A stretch of 64,000 nt of DNA from Streptomyces filamentosus (GCF_014654895.1 NZ_BNBE01000001.1:1116001-1180000); one strand, 5' to 3'; shown: positions 17,841 through 26,550, counted from the first letter of the stretch. Numbers and translations: made by a program. Notes: generated by a model from the letters alone, not told the origin.

Positions 17841-19472
17841 CTACTCGGCGGGGTCGACCCCGGCGCGCAGCAGACCGTAGGTGAAGGCGTCCTCGACGGC
17901 CTGCCAGGAGGCGGCGATCACGTTCTCGCCGACGCCGACGGTGGACCACTCGGCGTTGCCGTCGCTCGTGGTGACGAGGACGCGGGTGGTGGACTCGGTG
18001 CCGTGGCGGCCTTCGAGGATGCGGACCTTGTAGTCGACCAGCTCGAACTTGGCGAGCTGGGGGTAGATCCGCTCCAGGGCGACCCGCAGGGCGCGGTCGA
18101 GGGCGTTGACCGGGCCGTTGCCCTCGGCGGTGGCGAGCATCCGCTCGCCCTTGGCCCACAGCTTGACCGTGGCCTCGTTGGCGTGGGTGCCGTCGGGGCG
18201 GTTCTCGGTGATCGCCCGCCAGGACTCGGTGCGGAAGTAGCGCCGGGCCCGGCCCTCGGCCTCGGCGCGCAGCAGCAGCTCGAAGGAGGCGTCGGCAGCC
18301 TCGTACGTGTAGCCCTGGAGCTCGCGCTCCTTGACCCGCTCGACGACCCGGGCGACCAGCGCGCGGTCGCCGCCGAGGTCGACGCCGAGCTCCTTGCCCT
18401 TGAGCTCGATGGAGGCGCGGCCGGCCATGTCGGAGACGAGCATCCGCATGGTGTTGCCGACCAGCTCGGGGTCGATGTGCTGGTAGAGGTCGGGGTCGAC
18501 CTTGATGGCGGAGGCGTGCAGGCCCGCCTTGTGGGCGAAGGCGGAGACGCCGACGTACGGCTGGTGGGTGGAGGGGGTGAGGTTGACGACCTCGGCGATG
18601 GCGTGCGAGATGCGGGTCATCTCGGCGAGGGCGCCGTCGGGCAGCACCCGCTTGCCGTACTTGAGCTCCAGGGCGGCGACGACGGGGAAGAGGTTGGCGT
18701 TGCCGACCCGCTCGCCGTAGCCGTTGGCGGTGCACTGGACGTGGGTGGCGCCGGCGTCGACGGCGGCGAGGGTGTTGGCGACGGCGCAGCCGGTGTCGTC
18801 CTGGGCGTGGATGCCGAGCCGGGCGCCGGTGTCGGCGAGGACGGTGGCGACGACGGCCTGGACCTGGGCGGGGAGCATGCCGCCGTTGGTGTCGCAGAGG
18901 ATGACGACGTCGGCGCCGGCCTCGTGCGCGGCGACGACCACGGCCTTGGCGTAGGCGGGGTTGGCCTTGTAGCCGTCGAAGAAGTGCTCCATGTCGACGA
19001 AGACCCGGCGGCCCTGGGCGACCAGGTGGGAGACGGTGTCGCGGACCATCTCCAGGTTCTCGTCGAGGGTGGTGCGCAGGGCCAGCTCGACGTGCCGGTC
19101 GTGGGACTTGGCCACCAGGGTGATGACGGGGGCGCCGGAGTCGAGGAGTGCCTTGACCTGGGGGTCGTCGGCGGCGGTGCCGCCGGCCCGGCGGGTGGCG
19201 CCGAAGGCGACGAGCTGCGCGTGCCGGAAGTGGATCTCCTGGCGGGCGCGGGCGAAGAACTCGGTGTCCCGCGGGTTGGCCCCGGGCCAGCCGCCCTCGA
19301 TGAAGCCGACGCCGAACTCGTCGAGGTGCCGGGCGATGGTCAGCTTGTCCGCGACGGTGAGGTTGATGCCCTCACGCTGGGCTCCGTCGCGGAGCGTCGT
19401 GTCGAAGACGTGGAAGCTGTCGTCGGCCGGGCCGGCGCCCGGACGGGGGCTCTCGCCGTTCTCGGTGGTCAT
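17841..19472 (-). CDS. cimA: Citramalate synthase
   Basis: 543-aa enzyme condensing pyruvate and acetyl-CoA to (R)-citramalate, the first step of threonine-independent isoleucine synthesis. HMGL-like TIM barrel with FDTTLRDGAQ near residue 22 and the metal-binding GIHAQDDTGCAVANT; the C-terminal LeuA-dimer-type regulatory domain is present (about 410-540). The alternative is 2-isopropylmalate synthase, but length and sequence fit the CimA type and cognate genes (leuB, ilvE, ilvBNC) lie nearby. ATG 19472 is preceded by AGGAG at 11 nt. Probably regulated by the attenuator upstream. Confidence 0.92.
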   Translation of the reverse strand: MTTENGESPRPGAGPADDSFHVFDTTLRDGAQREGINLTVADKLTIARHLDEFGVGFIEGGWPGANPRDTEFFARARQEIHFRHAQLVAFGATRRAGGTAADDPQVKALLDSGAPVITLVAKSHDRHVELALRTTLDENLEMVRDTVSHLVAQGRRVFVDMEHFFDGYKANPAYAKAVVVAAHEAGADVVILCDTNGGMLPAQVQAVVATVLADTGARLGIHAQDDTGCAVANTLAAVDAGATHVQCTANGYGERVGNANLFPVVAALELKYGKRVLPDGALAEMTRISHAIAEVVNLTPSTHQPYVGVSAFAHKAGLHASAIKVDPDLYQHIDPELVGNTMRMLVSDMAGRASIELKGKELGVDLGGDRALVARVVERVKERELQGYTYEAADASFELLLRAEAEGRARRYFRTESWRAITENRPDGTHANEATVKLWAKGERMLATAEGNGPVNALDRALRVALERIYPQLAKFELVDYKVRILEGRHGTESTTRVLVTTSDGNAEWSTVGVGENVIAASWQAVEDAFTYGLLRAGVDPAE

Positions 19473-19574
19473 GACTGTGTTGGCTCCTGTCGGATGTGGC
19501 TCCGGAAGGTATGGATCCACTTGCCCCCATTCTCACGCGCCGTCCGTTCCCGGCGTGGGTGGGGCCGGAAAACG

Positions 19575-19600
19575 AAAAAACCCCTCGCGGGTGCGAGAGG
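19575..19600 (-). terminator. Candidate attenuator in the cimA leader
   Basis: On the minus strand, CCTCTCGC/GCGAGGGG (19593-19600 with 19581-19588, one G-T pair, ACCC loop) is followed directly by six T (19580-19575). A U-tract terminator sits about 100 nt before the cimA ATG and after a short Ile-containing ORF, the layout of transcription attenuation. Confidence 0.75.
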
Positions 19601-19654
19601 TCTGCGCGCGGGTCTGGGGCACGGTGTCCACCGCCGCGGGGGTCGTGCCGCGGT

Positions 19655-19711
19655 TCAGTGGTCACTGCGGACCGGCGCGCTGCTGCCGATAATCATCGTG
19701 GGAGCAGGCAC
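19655..19711 (-). CDS. Candidate cimA leader peptide
   Basis: Short ORF starting at GTG 19711 (18 aa) or ATG 19696 (13 aa, MIIGSSAPVRSDH), ending 54 nt before the candidate attenuator. It has tandem Ile codons ATT-ATC, the end product of the CimA pathway; ATT is a rare codon in this GC-rich genome. CACACT 6 nt before the GTG suggests a leaderless start there. Regulatory role is inferred from layout; two Ile codons are modest evidence. Confidence 0.5.
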   Translation of the reverse strand: MPAPTMIIGSSAPVRSDH

Positions 19712-19754
19712 GTTCGCAGTGTGCCACAGGCCCGCGCGCCCCCGGACCGGGATC

Positions 19755-21092
19755 TCACGATGCGGAATCCAGGGCGTCGGCCTTCCGGGCGGGCGGCACG
19801 GGGGCGCCCGCGGGGGTGCCGACCCGGCCGAGGTCGATGTCGCGGGTCTCCCGCATGGTGAGGTAGACGACCAGGGAGACGGCCGCGCACCCGGCGACGT
19901 ACCAGTAGTAGCCGGACTCGGCGCCGGAGTCCTTGAACCACAGGGCGACGTACTCGGCGGTGCCGCCGAAGAGGGCGTTGGCGATCGCGTAGGGCAGGGC
20001 GACGCCGAGGGCGCGGATGCCGGTCGGGAACAGCTCGGCCTTCACGCAGGCGTTGATGGAGGTGTAGCCGGTGACGACGAGCAGGGCGAGGAGCGAGAGC
20101 CCGAGCGCGGGCCAGAAGGACCCGGCGTGCTTCAGCATCGTCATGATCGGCACGGTGAGCAGCGTGGAGCCGACGGCGAAGGTGACGAGCAGCGGCCTGC
20201 GGCCGATCCGGTCGGAGAGCCGGCCGGCGAGCGGCTGGAGGCAGGCGAAGACGATCAGCGCGCAGAAGGAGACCAGGGTGGCGGTCTGCTTGGGCAGTCC
20301 GGCGGAGTTGGACAGGTACTTCGTGAGGTAGGTGGTGTACGTGTAGTAGGCCACCGTGCCGCCCATGGTGAGGGCGACGACGAGGAAGGCCTCGCGCCGG
20401 TGGGCCCACAGGGCCTTGAGGGTGCCCTTGTCGCCGCGCGCGACGCCGTCGTCGGCGGTCTCCTCGTACACCTCGGTCTCCAGCATGTTCCGTCGCAGGT
20501 AGAAGACGACGGCGGCGCCGAGGGCGCCCACGACGAAGGGGATGCGCCAGCCCCAGCCGTGCAGGGTCTCGGCGGACATGGTCCGCTGGAGGACGATCTG
20601 GAGGCCGAGGCCGAGGATCTGGCCGGCGGTCATGGAGACGTACTGGAAGCTGGAGGCGAGGCCCCGGCGGCCGGGGGCGGAGGCCTCGGTGAGGTAGGTG
20701 GCGCTGGCCGCGTACTCGCCGCCGACGGAGAGGCCCTGGAGGAGGCGGGCGACGAGGAGGACGGCGGCGCCGCCGTACCCGGCGACGGCGTAGGTGGGGG
20801 CGACCGCGATGAGCAGCGCGGAGGCCGACATGAGGGTGACGGTGAGGGTGAGGGCGGCCTTGCGGCCCTTGCGGTCGCCGACCCGGCCGAGGAGCCAGCC
20901 GCCGACCGGCCGCATGAAGAAGCCGACGGCGAAGATGCCGGCGGTGTTCATGAGCTTGGCGGTGTCGTCGCCCTCGGGGAAGAAGGCGCCGGCGAAGTAG
21001 GTCGCGAAGCTCGCGTACACGAACCAGTCGAACCACTCGACCATGTTCCCGGCCGAGCCGACCCAGATCTTCTTCCAGTGCTCTCGTCCCAT
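19755..21092 (-). CDS. MHS-type MFS metabolite:proton symporter
   Basis: 445-aa major facilitator of the metabolite:H+ symporter type (KgtP/ShiA/ProP relatives). Twelve membrane helices are predicted; the N-terminal GNMVEWFDWFVYA signature, loop motif GRVGDRKGRK and second-half SDRIGRRPLL are present. Substrates in this family are organic acids or betaine/proline-like compounds. It lies 75 bp after the TetR gene in the same direction, downstream of ureAB-ureC-aguA, so may be the uptake component of that cluster (inference). Confidence 0.88.
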   Translation of the reverse strand: MGREHWKKIWVGSAGNMVEWFDWFVYASFATYFAGAFFPEGDDTAKLMNTAGIFAVGFFMRPVGGWLLGRVGDRKGRKAALTLTVTLMSASALLIAVAPTYAVAGYGGAAVLLVARLLQGLSVGGEYAASATYLTEASAPGRRGLASSFQYVSMTAGQILGLGLQIVLQRTMSAETLHGWGWRIPFVVGALGAAVVFYLRRNMLETEVYEETADDGVARGDKGTLKALWAHRREAFLVVALTMGGTVAYYTYTTYLTKYLSNSAGLPKQTATLVSFCALIVFACLQPLAGRLSDRIGRRPLLVTFAVGSTLLTVPIMTMLKHAGSFWPALGLSLLALLVVTGYTSINACVKAELFPTGIRALGVALPYAIANALFGGTAEYVALWFKDSGAESGYYWYVAGCAAVSLVVYLTMRETRDIDLGRVGTPAGAPVPPARKADALDSAS

Positions 21093-21167
21093 GGCCCGGA
21101 ACCGTGCCGGACCCGGCCGGGGGCGGGCAAGGGTGCAGGGGGCAACGATCGGGAGTACTTGCGTGCG

Positions 21168-21797
21168 TTACGTTCGCGGCATCAGGGTTTCGTCGAGGAA
21201 CTCCCGCACCTGCGCGAGGACTTCGCTCCGCCCGGTGCCGGGCAGGCCGACCGCCACGTGCACGCTGAAACCGTCGAGGAGCGCGCGCGTACGGGTGGCG
21301 AAGCGGTCCGGGTCGACGGGCCGGAACTCGCCGCGCGAGACGCCCTCGGCGAGGATCGCGACGAGGTCCCGGTGCCAGGCCCGCTCGATGGCGGCCTGGC
21401 GGGCCCGGGCGTCCTCGTCGGCGCTCTGCGAGCGGTTCCAGACCTCCAGCCAGAGCGTCCAGTGGGGGTCGCGCGGCCCCTCAGGCACGTACACCCCGAC
21501 GTATCCGTCGAGCCGGTCCCGGGCGCTGCCGGGCGCGGACAGCAGCGCCCCGCGCTCGGCGCCGAGCCGCCCCTCGCTCCACTCCAGGGTCTGGAGCAGC
21601 AGCTCGTCCTTGGTGCGGAAGTAGTAGAGGAGGTGGCCGCTGCTCATGCCGACCTGCCGTCCGAGCCCGGCCATGGTCAGCCCGTCGAGTCCCCGCTCGG
21701 CCACGGTGTCCATGGCCGCCGCGAAGACGTCCTCCCGGGGCGGGGCGGGCTGGTTCCGGCGTCGGGGTGCCGGGTCCCGGCTGCTGCGCTGACTCAC
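21168..21797 (-). CDS. TetR family regulator (BetI-like)
   Basis: 209-aa TetR repressor: N-terminal HTH (about 22-70) with GLTMAGLGRQVGMSSGHLLYYFRTKDEL, and a C-terminal ligand domain resembling BetI-type regulators. GTG start 9 nt after the aguA stop implies cotranscription and possible autoregulation of the urease-like/aguA operon. The palindrome at 25261-25274 in the ureAB promoter is a candidate target. Confidence 0.9.
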   Translation of the reverse strand: MSQRSSRDPAPRRRNQPAPPREDVFAAAMDTVAERGLDGLTMAGLGRQVGMSSGHLLYYFRTKDELLLQTLEWSEGRLGAERGALLSAPGSARDRLDGYVGVYVPEGPRDPHWTLWLEVWNRSQSADEDARARQAAIERAWHRDLVAILAEGVSRGEFRPVDPDRFATRTRALLDGFSVHVAVGLPGTGRSEVLAQVREFLDETLMPRT

Positions 21798-21806
21798 TCG
21801 TACGTT

Positions 21807-22826
21807 CTACACCGCGGGCTGCTGCTGGGTGATGCAGTGGATGCCGCCGCCCGCCGCGAAGATCGTCCGGGCGTCGACGAGGACGACCTCGCGGTCGGGG
21901 AAGAGGCGGCGGAAGATCTCGGCGGCGAGCTCGTCGTGGGGGTCGTCGAAGGCGCAGAGGATCACGGCGCCGTTGCAGAGGTAGTGGTTGATGTAGGAGT
22001 AGTCGACCCAGTCGCCCTCCTCGTCGGTGAGGACGGTGGGGGCGGGGATCTCGATGACCTCCAGGGGGCGGCCCTGGGCGTCGGTCTGCGCCCTGAGGAG
22101 CTCCACGTAGGCGCGGGAGCGCTCGTGGTCGGGGTGGCGGGGGTCCCGCTGGCCGTGGACGAGGACGGTGCCGGGGCGGGCGAAGGCGGCGACGATGTCG
22201 ACGTGGCCCTGGGTGCCGTACAGGCCATAGTCGCCGGCGAGGCCGTGCGGCAGCCAGATCGCCTTGGTGGTGCCGAGCCTGGCGTGGACCTCCCGCTCGA
22301 CCTCCTCGCGGCTCCACCCGGGGTTGCGGCCGGAGCCGAGCTGGACGGTGTCGGTGAGGAGGACGGTGCCCTCGCCGTCGACGTGGAGGCCGCCGCCCTC
22401 GTTGACGAGCGGGGAGGACAGGACGGGGACGCCGGCGGCGTCCGCGACGTGGCGGGCGATCTTGGAGTCGTGTTCCCAGCGGGCCCAGTCCTGGGCGCCC
22501 CAGCCGTTGAACACCCAGTCCACGGCGGCGAGGGAGGTGCCGTCGGTGACGAAGGTGGGGCCGATGTCCCGCATCCAGGCGTCGTCGAGCTCGCGCTCCA
22601 CCAGCTCGACGTCCTCGCCGAGCAGCGCGCGGGCGCCCTCCGCGTCGCCGGGGGCGACGACCATCGTCACCGGCTCGAAGCGGCGGACGGCGCGGGCGAC
22701 GGAGGCCCAGGCCGCGCGGGCCGCGGCCAGCTCCTCGTCGTCGGTGAAGGTGGGGTTGGGGCTCGGCCAGGCCATCCAGGTCCGCTCGTGCGGGGTCCAC
22801 TCGGCGGGCATGCGGTACGGGGTCAT
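21807..22826 (-). CDS. aguA: Agmatine deiminase
   Basis: 339-aa peptidylarginine-deiminase-family enzyme converting agmatine to N-carbamoylputrescine and ammonia. Family motifs: WMRDIGP, NEGGGLHVDGEG, GTQGHVDIVAAF and the catalytic GGGIHCITQQQP with Cys at residue 331. Length is normal for AguA. It starts 9 nt after ureC. No AguB-type (nitrilase-family) N-carbamoylputrescine amidohydrolase is present in the window, notable given its urease-like neighbours. Confidence 0.93.
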   Translation of the reverse strand: MTPYRMPAEWTPHERTWMAWPSPNPTFTDDEELAAARAAWASVARAVRRFEPVTMVVAPGDAEGARALLGEDVELVERELDDAWMRDIGPTFVTDGTSLAAVDWVFNGWGAQDWARWEHDSKIARHVADAAGVPVLSSPLVNEGGGLHVDGEGTVLLTDTVQLGSGRNPGWSREEVEREVHARLGTTKAIWLPHGLAGDYGLYGTQGHVDIVAAFARPGTVLVHGQRDPRHPDHERSRAYVELLRAQTDAQGRPLEVIEIPAPTVLTDEEGDWVDYSYINHYLCNGAVILCAFDDPHDELAAEIFRRLFPDREVVLVDARTIFAAGGGIHCITQQQPAV

Positions 22827-22835
22827 GGGCGGGTC

Positions 22836-24518
22836 CTAGAGGAAGTAGAGGCGGTTCAGGGAGACGGACTCGGCCGGCTCGGAGCGGATGGGGGCGCCGT
22901 CGAGCGAGACGAGGCCGGTGCGGTCGTCGACCTGGACGTCGCCGGTGCGGGAGTTGAGGAGGAGGTCGGCGGGGCCGATGCCGCGGGTGCCGCGCACGGC
23001 CACCCGGCGGCGGCGGGTCGGCAGCCGGTCGCCGCCGAGGTCGACGGCGGCGCGGGCGACGAAGGCGACGGAGAGGTCGGCGGGGGCCATGCCGTGGGCG
23101 CCGAACAGCGGTCCGAGGACGAGCGGTTCGCAGGTGTCGGTGGCGGCGTTGGGGTCGCCGGTGACCCCCCAGGCGGGGAAGCCCGACTTCAGCACCATCT
23201 GGGGCTTGGCGCCGAAGAACTCGGGCCGCCACAGGACGATGTCGGCCATCTTGCCGACCTCGACGGAGCCGATCTCGTGCGCGAGGCCGTGGGCGATCGC
23301 CGGGTTGATGGTCAGCTTGGCCAGGTAGCGCAGCACGCGCGCGTTGTCGTCGTGCGCGCCGTCGCCCTCCAGGGGCCCGAGCTCGGCCTTCATCTTCCCG
23401 GCCATGGCGAAGGTCCGGCGTACGGTCTCGCCGGCCCTTCCCATCCCCTGCGCGTCGGAGGAGGTGATCCCGATCGCGCCGAGGTCGTGCAGGACGTCCT
23501 CCGCGCCCATCGTCCCGGCCCGGATCCGGTCGCGCGCCATGGCGGCGTCGCCGGGGAGGTCGGTCTTCAGGTCGTGGACGGAGACGATCATCCCGTAGTG
23601 CTCGGCCACCGCGTCGCGGCCGAAGGGCAGGGTGGGGTTGGTGGAGGAGCCGATGACGTTCGGCACGCCCGCCATCTTCAGGACGTTGGGGACGTGTCCG
23701 CCGCCGCAGCCCTCGATGTGGAAGGCGTGGATCGTACGGCCCTCCAGGACGGCGAGGGTGTCCTCGACGGAGAGGCACTCGTTGAGGCCGTCCGAGTGGA
23801 GGGCGACCTGGACGTCGTGCTCCTCGGCGACCCGCAGCGCGGTGTCCAGGGCCCGGGTGTGGGCGCCCATGTCCTCGTGGACCTTGAAGCCGGACGCCCC
23901 GCCCTCGGCGAGGGCCTCGACGAGCGGAGCCGGGTCGGAGGAGGAACCCCGGGCGAGGAAGCCGATGTTGACCGGCCAGGCGTCGAAGGCGCCGAAGGCG
24001 TGCTTCAGCGCCCACGGGGAGTTGACGCCGACGCCCCAGACGGGGCCGAACTCCTGGCCGATGATCGTGGTGACGCCGGAGGCGAGCGAGGCCTCCATGA
24101 TCCGGGGCGAGAGCAGGTGGACGTGGGTGTCGACGGCCCCGGCGGTGGCGATCAGGCCCTCGCCGGAGACGATCGTGGTGCCGGTGCCGACGACGACGTC
24201 GACGCCGTCGAGGGTGTCGGGGTTGCCGGCCCGCCCGATGGCGTGGATGCGGCCCTCGCGGATGCCGATGGACACCTTCCGGATGCCCTGGACGGCGTCG
24301 ATCAGCAGGACGTTGCTGATGACGACGTCGCAGGTGTCGCGGACGGCGGCGGCCTTCAGGTGGAGGCCGTCGCGGGCGGTCTTGCCGAAGCCGGCCAGGA
24401 ACTCCTCGCCGGGCCGCTGGGAGTCGGCCTCGACCCGGACGACGAGTCCGGAGTCGCCGAGGACCACGCGGTCGCCGGCCCGGGGGCCGTGCACGGAGGC
24501 GTACTCGTACGGGTCCAT
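22836..24518 (-). CDS. ureC: Urease alpha subunit, atypical paralogue
   Basis: 560-aa amidohydrolase-superfamily urease alpha chain. Aligned by motif to Klebsiella UreC, the nickel-site residues are present: H132/H134 (DTHVH), K212 (GFKVHED, carbamylated Lys), H214, H241, H267 and D355 (SSDAQGMGR), and the flap catalytic His (H315). The conserved flap Cys is Val314 and the residue after the His is Asp316 (canonical CHH becomes VHD). The start overlaps the fused ureAB stop by one base (TGATG) with GAGGAG upstream. No ureDEFG accessory genes lie in this window. Either a true urease or a relative acting on a substituted urea. Confidence 0.9.
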   Translation of the reverse strand: MDPYEYASVHGPRAGDRVVLGDSGLVVRVEADSQRPGEEFLAGFGKTARDGLHLKAAAVRDTCDVVISNVLLIDAVQGIRKVSIGIREGRIHAIGRAGNPDTLDGVDVVVGTGTTIVSGEGLIATAGAVDTHVHLLSPRIMEASLASGVTTIIGQEFGPVWGVGVNSPWALKHAFGAFDAWPVNIGFLARGSSSDPAPLVEALAEGGASGFKVHEDMGAHTRALDTALRVAEEHDVQVALHSDGLNECLSVEDTLAVLEGRTIHAFHIEGCGGGHVPNVLKMAGVPNVIGSSTNPTLPFGRDAVAEHYGMIVSVHDLKTDLPGDAAMARDRIRAGTMGAEDVLHDLGAIGITSSDAQGMGRAGETVRRTFAMAGKMKAELGPLEGDGAHDDNARVLRYLAKLTINPAIAHGLAHEIGSVEVGKMADIVLWRPEFFGAKPQMVLKSGFPAWGVTGDPNAATDTCEPLVLGPLFGAHGMAPADLSVAFVARAAVDLGGDRLPTRRRRVAVRGTRGIGPADLLLNSRTGDVQVDDRTGLVSLDGAPIRSEPAESVSLNRLYFL

Positions 24519-25216
24519 CAGTGCTCCTCCTCGGCGGACGGGACTCCCAGGTAGCCGCAGGCGGCCGCGCGGCGCAGCGCCTCCTCCTTCGCGCCGGGCG
24601 CGTCCAGCGGCCCGTCGACGAGTCCGGCGAAGCCGATGGCGACGCGCGCGCCGCCGATGGGGACGAGGCCGACCTCGGCGCGGCCGCCGGGGTCGAAGCG
24701 GAAGGAGGCGCCGGCCGGGATGGCCAGGCGCATGCCGTAGGCGGCGGCGCGGTCGAAGTCGAGGCGCGGGTTGGCCTCGAAGAAGTGGAAGTGGGAGGTG
24801 ACGCTGACCGGGACCGTGGCGGTGTTGTGCACGGGGAGGGTGAGCGCGGGCTCCTGCGCGGGGTGGCCGGGGCCGGGGCGCAGCGCGCCGGGGGCGTCCA
24901 CGCCGAGCGAGCCGCCGCCGATCGGGTCGGTGACGACGGCGAGCCGGGAGCCGTCGTCGAAGACGGCCTCGACGTGGACCTCGGTCACCACGTCGGCGAC
25001 GCCGGGCAGCACGTCGTCGGGGCCGAGGACGGAGCGGGCCGCCTCGATGGCCTCGGCGAGCCGCCGGCCGTCGCGGGCCGCCTCGCAGACGGTGTCGGCG
25101 ACGAGCGCGGTCGCCTCGGGGACGTTGAGCCGCAGTCCGCGGGCCCGGCGGGCCCGGGCGAGTTCGGCGGCGCCGAAGAGCAGCAGCCGGTCGCGCTCGG
25201 TGGGGGTCAGTCGCAC
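24518..25216 (-). CDS. ureAB: Fused urease gamma-beta subunit
   Basis: 232-aa fusion: UreA-like residues 1-98 (VRLTPTERDRLLLF start, GLRLNVPEA) joined to a UreB-like domain (about 105-215, with VTSHFHFFEANPRLDFDR and FRFDPG) and a short Ala/Glu-rich extension. The GTG start is set by AGGAGG 8 nt upstream; more upstream codons in frame overlap the promoter. First gene of ureAB-ureC-aguA-tetR. Confidence 0.91.
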   Translation of the reverse strand: MRLTPTERDRLLLFGAAELARARRARGLRLNVPEATALVADTVCEAARDGRRLAEAIEAARSVLGPDDVLPGVADVVTEVHVEAVFDDGSRLAVVTDPIGGGSLGVDAPGALRPGPGHPAQEPALTLPVHNTATVPVSVTSHFHFFEANPRLDFDRAAAYGMRLAIPAGASFRFDPGGRAEVGLVPIGGARVAIGFAGLVDGPLDAPGAKEEALRRAAACGYLGVPSAEEEH

Positions 25217-25241
25217 GTCGTGCACCTCCTGTTTGAGCGAC

Positions 25242-25274
25242 ACTCTAAACGGTGGTGACGATGCTTCCAAGCAT
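25242..25274 (-). promoter_or_regulatory. ureAB promoter with palindromic operator
   Basis: Minus-strand TTGGAA (25270-25265), 17-nt spacer, TAGAGT (25247-25242), 25 nt before the GTG. A perfect 6-2-6 inverted repeat ATGCTTCCAAGCAT (25261-25274) covers the -35, so a bound dimer would block polymerase. Confidence 0.7.
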
Positions 25275-25364
25275 TGACGGGCGGTAAGGCGAAGGTCACA
25301 TTGAACGCCGCTCGAAAATCCCTCGTTCCGCTTGCGGCGCCCCGGGACCGAAAGGTGCCCAGGA

Positions 25365-25397
25365 CTGCGAGGCGTCCGGGGCTGCGAGGCGTCCGGG
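25365..25397. repeat. Two direct copies of a 16-bp unit
   Basis: CTGCGAGGCGTCCGGG occurs at 25365-25380 and again at 25382-25397, just downstream of the ilvE terminator. Function not evident. Confidence 0.6.
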
Positions 25398-25401
25398 AAC
25401 G

Positions 25402-25440
25402 CGGGACGCCCGGGACGGAAGGACCGTCCCGGGCGTCCCG
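25402..25440 (-). terminator. ilvE terminator hairpin
   Basis: A perfect 17-bp stem (25402-25418 with 25424-25440) with AAGGA loop lies 18 nt beyond the ilvE stop; no T-run. Confidence 0.75.
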
Positions 25441-25458
25441 GTGCCTCTGACTAGCGGG

Positions 25459-26550
25459 TCACTTGCCCAGCTCGTGCATCCAGCCGTGGGCGTCCGCGGC
25501 CTTGCCGGTCTGGATCGCGAGCAGCGCGTCGCGCAGCTTCATGGTGACCTCGCCGGGCTCGCCGCCCGACTGCTGCCACTCGCCGCGGGCCGACTTGACG
25601 GTGCCGACGGGGGTGATGACGGCGGCGGTGCCGCAGGCGAAGACCTCGGTGAGGCTGCCGTTCGCGGTGTCCTCCTGCCACTGGTCGATGGAGACGCGGG
25701 CCTCCTCCGCCTCGTAGCCGAGGTCGCGGGCGACCTGGAGGAGCGAGTCGCGGGTGATGCCGGCGAGCAGCGAGCCGGTGAGGGTGGGGGTGACGATCTT
25801 GTTCCCGTACACGAAGTACAGGTTCATGCCGCCGAGCTCCTCGACCCACTTGTGCTCGACCGCGTCGAGGTAGCAGACCTGGTCGCAGCCCTTGGCGGCC
25901 GCCTCGGCCTGGGCGAGCAGGGAGGCGGCGTAGTTGCCGCCGGTCTTGGCGTCGCCGACGCCGCCGGGGACGGCGCGGACGCGGTCCTCGGAGGCCCAGA
26001 TGGAGACCGGCTTGACGCCGCCCGCGAAGTACGGGCCGGCCGGGGAGGCGATGACGACGAAGAGGTACTCGTTGGCCGGGCGGACGCCCAGGCCGACCTC
26101 GGTCGCGATCATGAAGGGGCGCAGGTAGAGCGAGTCCTCGCCGCCGTGCGCGGGCACCCAGGCGGCGTCCTGGCGGACCAGGGCGTCGCACGCCTCGATG
26201 AAGGTCTCGACCGGGAGCTCCGGCATGCCGAGGCGGTGCGCGGAGGACTGGAAGCGGCGGGCGTTGGCGTCGGGGCGGAAGGAGGCGACCGAACCGTCGG
26301 GGCGGCGGTAGGCCTTCAGGCCCTCGAAGATCTCCTGCGCGTAGTGCAGGACGTTGGTGGCCGGGTCGAGGGAGAGCGGGCCGTACGGCACGAGCTGGCC
26401 GTCGTGCCAGCCGCGGCCCTCGGTCCAGCGGATGGTGACCATGTGGTCGGTGAAGTGGCGGCCGAATCCCGGGTTGGCCAGGATCGCCTCGCGCTCCGCG
26501 TCGGACAGCGGGCTGGAGGAGGGCTTGAGCTCGATCGTGGGCTTCGTCAT
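25459..26550 (-). CDS. ilvE: Branched-chain amino acid aminotransferase
   Basis: 363-aa fold-type IV PLP enzyme transaminating the 2-oxo acids to Ile, Val and Leu (and the reverse). Motifs: [28 protein letters not shown], the Schiff-base Lys in [15 protein letters not shown], and [15 protein letters not shown]. Length is typical for actinobacterial IlvE. ATG 26550 chosen over upstream codons in a poorly biased Arg-rich stretch; GAAGGA precedes it. Monocistronic, 247 bp downstream of leuB. Confidence 0.95.
   Translation of the reverse strand: MTKPTIELKPSSSPLSDAEREAILANPGFGRHFTDHMVTIRWTEGRGWHDGQLVPYGPLSLDPATNVLHYAQEIFEGLKAYRRPDGSVASFRPDANARRFQSSAHRLGMPELPVETFIEACDALVRQDAAWVPAHGGEDSLYLRPFMIATEVGLGVRPANEYLFVVIASPAGPYFAGGVKPVSIWASEDRVRAVPGGVGDAKTGGNYAASLLAQAEAAAKGCDQVCYLDAVEHKWVEELGGMNLYFVYGNKIVTPTLTGSLLAGITRDSLLQVARDLGYEAEEARVSIDQWQEDTANGSLTEVFACGTAAVITPVGTVKSARGEWQQSGGEPGEVTMKLRDALLAIQTGKAADAHGWMHELGK

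Noticed and set aside
17652..24554. Very long open frame on the + strand across cimA, the transporter, aguA and ureC
   Set aside because: It is antisense to recognisable enzymes and encodes Gly/Val/Asp-rich sequence with no domain; an effect of GC-biased codons on the opposite strand.
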